Source: Linnemannia schmuckeri (lineage: Eukaryota > Mortierellomycota > Mortierellomycetes > Mortierellales > Mortierellaceae). From it: a stretch of 64,000 bases of DNA. The position numbers and the translations under genes were made by a program. Shown piece by piece: positions 58,405-64,000 of this stretch. The stretch's first letter is position 1; each line of letters opens with the position of its first letter. The stretch spans positions 241,001 to 305,000 of the forward strand of contig JANATG010000002.1 of assembly GCA_029449235.1 (NCBI GenBank), given 5' to 3'. A model generated the notes under the pieces. That model made no database searches. It had not been told where the DNA came from and worked only from the letters and a program-made list of their open reading frames with translations.

Positions 58405-58500
58405 GGACATATGTCCATGGCACCTATGACAATGCAAGTAGTCCGTCCTCTGTAGGACACTTGTGGATCATTGTCTACGGTGCCATGTCCATATGTGGCT
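58405..58500 (+). repeat. Internal complementary region of the DIRS element
   Basis: About 58405-58466 is the reverse complement of the left outer end (58219-58285). About 58463-58498 reproduces the complement of the right outer end (62631-62658). The two meet at GGATCATTGTC, as expected if the region templates the joining of both ends. Confidence 0.85.
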
Positions 58501-60004
58501 CCAGAGGGATCCCTAACGTGGAAACAGACAGATTGTTCGAGATGACACTGGAGAGATGGTAGTGCTTCTCGAAAATCTTGGGGGACGATCAGTTGCCTTG
58601 GACCATAATGTCCGGAATGGGAACTCCTGCCATTACAGCCAAAGTGGAACCCAGTGCGCGAAGCTTGGGAGGTCTAGTGCCCTTGGGTACGAAGAGACGA
58701 GAGATAGTGTTCATATACACGCTAATGGTTGTGGACGCAATAGGATCAGAGGGACGATTGGAGTGACGAAGGAGAGGGACGATGGAGTGGGTCTTGTCCT
58801 TTGGGTGAGGTATGGCGACGTCCATTGACGTGGTGCGAGAACGGTAGACGGTATAGGCGTGAACTGGACAGATCGCCAGATCTTGATGACGACTGAGGTG
58901 CACGTACTTAATAATACGTTGCTTGCCGCGTTTCTCTTTGGGAAAGACGATCGCCAGTTGCAGCTTGTCGCCCACAACTCCCGACTTGGCCACATCTGTG
59001 CAAAAGGTATCGTCAGGGCGCATGAACCCACAAACGCCCAGCAACCAAGACAGCTTCCTGGCAAGATCTACCATTGGGAGGGTGTGATTGTCTGGTCTGG
59101 ACTTGAAAAAGGCAAGGACTGGATCGATCGAATAGACCTCATGCTTGGTGTCAACAATACCAAGACCATGGCCTGCTGCAAGAAAGGCCTTGAAGATAGG
59201 ATCTCTGGTCACAATCTCCGGATCGTGAAAGAGGGCGAGAATGGCTGCCTTGCGTGCAAGAACGGAAGACCACTGTAGGTTCTTGGTGGCCATGGTGTAA
59301 TACAGCCAATTGACGACCACAACTGCGGGATTGATGCCTTGCTCAAATGAGCCATCCTGAGCCCACTGCAAAAACTCCTTCTGAGCGGGTTCGTATCGCT
59401 GATTGGTCTTGACTGTGGCGTTGTTACTGTTGATAAAGGCAATGGCCTCCTCTGAGACACCCTCGCGAACTAAACGCGCCCGCTTACCCTCCAGGCCCCT
59501 AAGAGCCAGTGAGGATTCTTGAGAAGGAGGTGACTTGCGCTTCCTGGAGGAGGTAGAACGCTGGACCTTGGGATCGGTATGGGTGGACAGATCGACATCT
59601 CCTGCAATAGTGGATACCATGCTGCTGATGGCCAGAATGGGACGATTAGAGTCGCCTCCAGCTTCTCCTGTCTGAGACGTTGCAGCACTTGTGCAATGAG
59701 GTTCCATGGTGGGCACACGTAGAGGTTGCCTAGTCGTTTCCAGCTGTGGCGAAATGCATCTTGTGCCATCGACATCGGATGAGGGCGCCAAGAGAAGAAT
59801 TGAGGGAGCTGAGTGTTGACTGGCGATGCGAAGAGATCGACGCGGTGGGGGCCCCATGTCCAGTCGAGGTGTTGAAAGAAGAGAGGATCGAGACTCCACT
59901 CTAGTTGTTGTTGCAATCTCCTGGATGGCGAGTCTGCAGGGTTGAAGATTGAAGGAACGTAGGTTGTCTGCAGCCTCGTTCCCGTTGCCAGACAATGTCG
60001 CCAT
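58475..60004 (-). pseudogene. Tyrosine recombinase of the DIRS element, cut by a nonsense codon
   Basis: ATG at 60004 opens 471 codons. An N-terminal Ser/Arg-rich part is followed by a recombinase core: an N-terminal SAM-like helical domain (NQRYEPAQKEFLQWAQ), the first catalytic Arg region (LGVCGFMRPDD), a Lys-rich strand, and PPKLRALGSTLAVMAGVPI. The frame stops at a TGA (58589-58591) exactly where related proteins have Trp in GNWSS. After the stop the frame continues with IFEKHYHLS, which carries the catalytic Tyr, to a TAG at 58475-58477. The first 535 bases overlap the RNase H frame, as is usual in DIRS elements. Confidence 0.88.
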
Positions 60005-61560
60005 ACTCTGTCCGCTGCCTCCATCAGTGGTGGTGATCTCGTGCCGCCAAACTTGTTGATGTAGGAGAGTGTGCTGGTGTTGTCGATGATAACGTTCACC
60101 ATCTTGCCCTGAACTTGAGGAAGGGTGACTGCAAGAAAGACTGCCTGGATCTCCTTCCAGTTGATGTGGAGTTTGCTTCCTCTGGTGACCAAATCCCGCT
60201 CCAGCTCCTTTTGCCGATCACTATGCCCCAGCCGTGATCTGAGACATCCTGTATATGTCCATCTCTGGTGGTGACTGAATCCAAGTATTGCCGTTCCAGT
60301 CCCTGAGACTGTGAATCCACCAGTTGAGGTTGTCCTCTGCCTCGACGGTCAGTATTACTGTGTCCGTCCATTGAGCTCCTGGGCGACGTAGGGCTGAGTT
60401 CTTGAGGGAGAGAAGGTTGCGTGTCATTAGACGAGCAGGGAATACGGCTAGCGTAGTGGCCATGGCTTTTCCGACGAATGAGGTCAGGTTCTTCAGAGTC
60501 GTTGCAACATATTAGGTTTAAAGTCCACCTTAGTTAGTCATTTCTCATCACTCTTATTCACCTCTGACTCTTCTATGATACTAGACCTAGAAACCTAGTT
60601 ACTCCCTTGTATATATAGATGTACCATAGTAATAACATCAATCATCACTGCTTCAATCCTCGTCTCTTATCCCTGCTTTCACTGGTCCTACCTTCTGCTG
60701 TTGCAGTCGTATGACCCTTGTTTCTCATTTTGGTCGCTTCGCGGCGCAGATCCCGAAGCTTGGACTTGGGGACAGAAAGTACCATCTTGCGGGTATTGAA
60801 CGCAAATCCGAGATGATCCAGGGTCTGGGACGGTTCCAGTGACGACTTCTTCTCGTTGATGATGAACCCAAGTGCCATCAACTTCTCTCGCACCAGTTGA
60901 GTATTCCTGCGAGACTGCTCCACTGTCCGTGCCATGATAAGCAGATCGTCCAAGTACGCGCTGAGCCGAATCCCTTTGCGTCGCGCCCATTGGAGAAGAG
61001 GACGAAGAATCTTGGTGAAAACCAGAGGGGAGAGTGAGAGACCAAAGGGTAGGGTCCGAAACTGGTATATCTTGTCCTTCCATTGGAACTGAAGATACTT
61101 CCTGTGAGTTGGTGAGATGGGTACATGAAGAAAGGCATCCTTCAGGTCGATTGATGTCAAAAAGTCGTTTTTGAGAATCATGGAGCATACCATCTTTGTT
61201 GTCTCCATCTTGAACGATTCCTGCTCCACGTACTAGTTGAGGGGGCGAAGGTTGAGCACAGGGCGGAGGTCGCCTGTCTTCTTGACTATGGTAAATAGGC
61301 GGCTGCGGAAACCAGCTGCCGTAGCGGGCTCGATGGCTTGTTTGTCGAGTAAGGCAGCGATCTCCTCCTCGATCGCCTTCTCGTTCTCCATGGACACTGA
61401 GGTCTGGTGTCGTTGGAGGTTGGTTGTTGGTGGGGTTGTGTGAAAGGGAATCTGATAACCTGCCCCAATCACGTCGAGCACCCAATGGTCGTCTGTTAGT
61501 CGGCACCACTCTGGTAGAAAATGTTGTAGTCGACCACCTACTGGGAGCTCTGTCCTCGGC
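59470..61560 (-). pseudogene. Reverse transcriptase and RNase H frame of the DIRS element, broken
   Basis: The frame begins overlapping the gag end near 61560 (VGGRLQHFLPEW). RT motifs follow: RPVLNLRPLN, then a TAG (61233-61235), then SIDLKDAFLHVPI, LPFGLSLSP and the catalytic YLDDLLI. The frame is interrupted by a 203-bp solo LTR (60503-60705). Beyond it come the RT connection (FPARLMTRNLLSLKNSALRR) and an RNase H domain whose acidic residues lie in DVSDHGWGIVIG, NWKEIQAVFLAV, IIDNTSTLSYI and ADSPSRR. Frame changes are needed near 60250 and 60195. Confidence 0.88.
60503..60705. repeat. Solo LTR inserted in the DIRS element
   Basis: 203 bp starting TGCAAC and ending GTTGCA, a perfect 6-bp terminal inversion of the TG...CA type, flanked on both sides by GTCGT (60498-60502 and 60706-60710), a 5-bp target duplication. 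It holds a TATATATA stretch near 60611-60618. It sits in the RT frame, so it arrived after the DIRS copy. Confidence 0.87.
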
Positions 61561-62487
61561 CGCGACCCCGTCCGCGGTTGCTCCTGGGAAAACCCTGTGA
61601 CAGATACTGTCCGTTGTTACCAAAGTTGTTGTACTCTTGGGGTGAGAAACCAAAAGGTTGTTGTTGTTGATGCAAGGGCGCTGTTTGATACGCAGGAGAG
61701 TATTGTTGGTACTGGGCCTGCTGATACTGCTGTTGATAGTGGGCTCGTTGTTGCTGCTGTTGACCGAAGTGGAAGTTGCCGCTACCCCAACCACGGCCGC
61801 CGCCACGACCGCCTCTGCCTCCTCGACCCGATCCTCCTTCGGGTTTCTTGGATGGTAAGGCTTTGGCGTATTCCTGCGCCTCTTTGATGCTGGCTTTGAT
61901 GGCCTCCTGTGAAGTGCTGACGCCCTTTTTCTTCTCAGGAACGGGCTGAAGACCTTTTGCTCGCAAATAATTGTTGATGCGCAGCTCCTGAATTTCTCTG
62001 GCATTGATGGCCAGTTGGCTGCGCATGATCTGAAGAAACTCCGAAACTGTTTGAAGCGCAGTCGGATCTGTGACTCTTGCCAAGAAGTCAACTGCGAAGT
62101 CGTCAAGCGGCCGAGTGGAATGGGCCTGACGTTCAATGATCTTGACGAGAGCTTGCTCAAAGTGATGATAGGGCGAGGAACGATCGACTGGGAATGGAAG
62201 ATCCCAACTGGGAGCAGTGTATTGCTGAAGAGGATTCTTGTCGAAAAGAAGGTCCTTGGGTGAGATGGTGTCGTCTTCTGGATCCTCTGGAGGAAAGAAA
62301 AATGCTCACCGGAGATGGAAGGAATGAAATCCTTGGCCTGATCAGTAATGATAAGTTGTTTGGTATGGGGAAGCTCCACAGTGGTAAGGGATTGTTGGGA
62401 AGCGAGAAGAGCTTTAAGATTGGCCAGCTCCTCTGGAGAGAAAGAAGAGAGGGAAAGAGGTACATGATTGTCGGTAGTGTCGCTCAT
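61538..62487 (-). pseudogene. Gag-like ORF1 of the DIRS element with one frameshift
   Basis: ATG at 62487 (MSDTTDNHVPLSLSSFSPEE) gives about 60 codons. The frame then shifts near 62305 in a T/C-rich run, and the protein continues in the frame that ends at 61538. The C-terminal half is a nucleic-acid-binding type region rich in Gly-Arg (GGRGGRGGRGGGRG, then NRGRGRGRGQ) and Gln/Tyr repeats. No zinc knuckle is seen. The role in particle assembly is inferred from position in the element. Confidence 0.75.
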
Positions 62488-62530
62488 GAAGGGAAGGAAT
62501 CGAAGCTGTGGATGAGTTCCTGAAGAGCGA

Positions 62531-62646
62531 CGAAAAAAGAAGTGAGGAGCATTTTTCGGTGGAGGGATCCATAGCCTTTTATTTTTTCTAGTTAGTTTTC
62601 GTCGGTTCAAAAAATAAAATGAAGTCACACACATATGGACATGGCA
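62531..62646 (-). repeat. Right inverted terminal repeat of the DIRS element
   Basis: Reverse complement of 58268-58382. The outer extension to about 62658 (ACCGTAGACAAT) is matched by the internal complementary region. Confidence 0.93.
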
Positions 62647-62658
62647 CCGTAGACAATG

Positions 62659-63580
62659 ACTATTTTACGCGTTTGCCTGCGAGTGTCTGGAAAAGCACCT
62701 TCTTCCACGATACGAGCAGGTAAGCACTGTACCTTTTTGACCATTAGGAGCAGTAGTAGTTTCCAGTCTTTAGAGAATAGCTATTGACATAAAATCACCT
62801 TCTTCCACGATATGAGCAGGTCTTGAGAGTCACTGTTTTTTATTGCGATATTGAGAAGGGACACACGACACACACACACACACACACACACATACACACA
62901 TACACATCCTTTTTCCTCGTTTTCCTGCTATCTGAGTTATGCCCCTCGATCCTGGAGAGACACCTTTGAATACAGGGGTTGTAGAGGAGAACTCCACTTT
63001 CCCTTCTCCCTGCAACGATTGGACCCCTGATTGCCTTAATTAGATAAATAGACAACTGTTACCAAAATACAAAGACAACTCTTCCTTCCACTCCTTAAAA
63101 AAGTTGCACTCCCTCTTCCTCGACTAGCGACTCTGTCACATCTGGCACTGCCGCCAACGACTCGGCCAACCAAGGGCAACTCCCCTCAAGACCCCCACAC
63201 AAGAACGATCAGGTGACACTTGATAAGGTTCACTACGCACCGACCTTCCATATTCTTTTTAACTAGGAAGCCTCTCCTTTTTATCCCTTTGCTACATTAA
63301 TTTTGCGCAGATCTAAATGCAAAACGCCAATTGTTCCCTATTCTGCGGCAGCTGCCCTTTCAAAAAGACGCCAGAAGGCATTATTTTGTTTAGATTACTA
63401 TTTTCACTTTGTGCAGTATGTATTGTTTAATTTGACACTTTTTGCCACTGCCTCATGACGGTTAAATATCAAGTCATTCACGTCCTTCTTCCTCTCCCCA
63501 TAGTATCCCTTCCTCTCTCCCTCTCCTCTCTTCCTCATGTTCACACCACTACAATTAGCCTCCCCCTTACCTGCAACACC
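62659..63580. other. Flank between the DIRS element and the transposase gene
   Basis: Contains a 26-bp direct repeat (about 62696-62721 and 62797-62822, CACCTTCTTCCACGATAYGA...), a CA microsatellite and otherwise unassigned sequence. The last 200 bp may include the 5' terminal repeat of the Tc1/mariner-like element, but its other end lies outside the window. Confidence 0.5.
62868..62906. repeat. (CA)n microsatellite
   Basis: CA units with a few CATA interruptions at the 3' side. Confidence 0.93.
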
Positions 63581-64000
63581 ATGTCAGCTGTCAGACGAAG
63601 GAAGAACAACAAAATCGATAATCATACCCGCGAACGGATTGTCGATTTGGTTGTTGAGCATGGTCACACCCCATCAACAGTGGCCCACAGCTTCAACAGT
63701 GGCCCACAGCTTCAACAGTGGCCCACAGCTTCAACAGTGGCCCACAGCTTCAACGTTCCTCCCTCCACTATCAGAGCCATTATCAAGACGTTCCTTGAAT
63801 GTGACGGTCGTGTTGCCAAACTACCTAGAGGCGGTAACCGTCGCAGCAGGATCGAGATGGTACACGTTGACTTTCTCATAGAGAAGATGGACGAGTTCGC
63901 TGCCCTCACTGTTCAACAACTCGCTGACGAGTTGAATGAACGCTTCGAGATCCAGCCCCCCCTCGCCAGAAGCACTGTAAGTAAAGCCATCGACAAGCTC
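63581..64000 (+). CDS. Tc1/mariner-like transposase, N-terminal part (runs off the window)
   Basis: ATG at 63581 opens a frame of 140 codons continuing past the end. MSAVRRRKNNKIDNHTRERI then DLVVEHGHTPSTVAHSFN and PPSTIRAIIKTF form a paired-type helix-turn-helix as in Tc1/mariner and homeodomain-like transposases. A second DNA-binding segment follows (TVQQLADELNERFEI, ARSTVSKAIDKL). The catalytic DDE/D domain would lie beyond the window. Nineteen foreign-looking residues interrupt the first helix-turn-helix because of an in-frame tandem repeat. An intron is possible after ARSTVSK, but nothing requires it. Assignment to Tc1/mariner rather than another DDE family is from the N-terminal pattern only. 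Confidence 0.8.
   Translation, partial: MSAVRRRKNNKIDNHTRERIVDLVVEHGHTPSTVAHSFNSGPQLQQWPTASTVAHSFNVPPSTIRAIIKTFLECDGRVAKLPRGGNRRSRIEMVHVDFLIEKMDEFAALTVQQLADELNERFEIQPPLARSTVSKAIDKL
63674..63749. repeat. Four perfect 19-bp tandem units inside the transposase gene
   Basis: Units start at 63674, 63693, 63712 and 63731 (TCAACAGTGGCCCACAGCT). Three extra units add 57 bp, which is 19 codons, so the transposase frame stays open. Confidence 0.97.

Larger units (their letters stand above)
58219..62658 (-). mobile_element. DIRS-type tyrosine-recombinase retrotransposon, decayed (about 4.44 kb)
   Basis: Read on the minus strand the element is ITR, gag-like frame, reverse transcriptase and RNase H, tyrosine recombinase, internal complementary region, ITR. 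The terminal repeats are inverted, not direct, and an internal region is complementary to both outer ends. This is the DIRS hallmark and fits replication through a circular intermediate integrated by the recombinase. The copy is inactive: gag has one frameshift, RT has an in-frame TAG, RNase H is shifted, the recombinase has a TGA before its catalytic tyrosine, and a solo LTR sits inside the polymerase frame. The left border is taken from the limit of complementarity with the internal region and is good to a few bases. Confidence 0.92.

Noticed and set aside
60501..60704. Alternative reading of the insertion with GTTGC as target duplication
   Set aside because: That leaves ends AA...CT. Shifting by a few bases gives TG...CA ends with a perfect 6-bp inversion and the 5-bp duplication GTCGT, which fits an LTR.
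58219..62658. Crypton or ordinary LTR retrotransposon as identity of the element
   Set aside because: Cryptons lack RT, and LTR elements have direct repeats and a DDE integrase. Here inverted ends, RT/RNase H and a tyrosine recombinase coexist.
1..64000. CRISPR arrays, rRNA, tRNA and bacterial operons
   Set aside because: Tandem repeats present have no spacer pattern, no A/B-box pair or rRNA core was found by reading, and all genes are eukaryotic with introns. A covariance-model scan would be the decisive test for small RNAs.

Overview
The window reads as nuclear DNA of a filamentous fungus. The genes have short GT-AG introns, pyrimidine-rich leaders and long Ser, Gln, His, Asn or Thr tracts. 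An EPG5-type autophagy protein (absent from the well-studied yeasts), an HDAC8-like deacetylase and a DIRS-type retroelement suggest an early-diverging lineage, most likely Mortierellomycota. That placement is inference; no rRNA or tRNA marker is present.

Layout. 1-8.5 kb: leader region, then a 1752-aa F-box-like protein (+). 8.5-14 kb: minisatellites, then an 817-aa Ser/Arg/Gln/His-rich protein (+) built from two related halves. 14-20.7 kb: accessory region with a frame-broken secreted Cys-rich gene (-) and a 1.93-kb foldback element. Its long inverted arms enclose a second frame-broken small secreted Cys-rich gene that has its own TATA box and 5'UTR intron. 20.7-44.6 kb: four genes in a row on the minus strand: an Arb2/FAM172-domain protein with a C-terminal AT-hook, an RNI-type LRR protein with a C-terminal F-box-like motif, a 1444-aa acidic, probably nuclear protein of unknown function, and EPG5 (about 3014 aa). 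44.9-46.8 kb: an HDAC8-like class I deacetylase of 380 aa (+), which shares a 319-bp divergent promoter with EPG5. 46.8-55.2 kb: 8.4 kb with no recognisable gene. 55.2-57.6 kb: an AzgA-type purine permease (+). 58.2-62.7 kb: a decayed DIRS retroelement (-) with inverted terminal repeats, an internal complementary region, gag-like, RT/RNase H and tyrosine-recombinase frames, and a solo LTR nested inside it. 63.6-64 kb: the start of a Tc1/mariner-like transposase with an in-frame minisatellite in its helix-turn-helix.

Host genes fall into ubiquitin-ligase adaptors (F-box), chromatin or RNA silencing (Arb2, HDAC), autophagy (EPG5) and nutrient uptake (AzgA). There is no gene cluster for a single pathway. 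Exon joins were worked out by hand; for each multi-exon gene every junction keeps phase and the summed length is a multiple of three.
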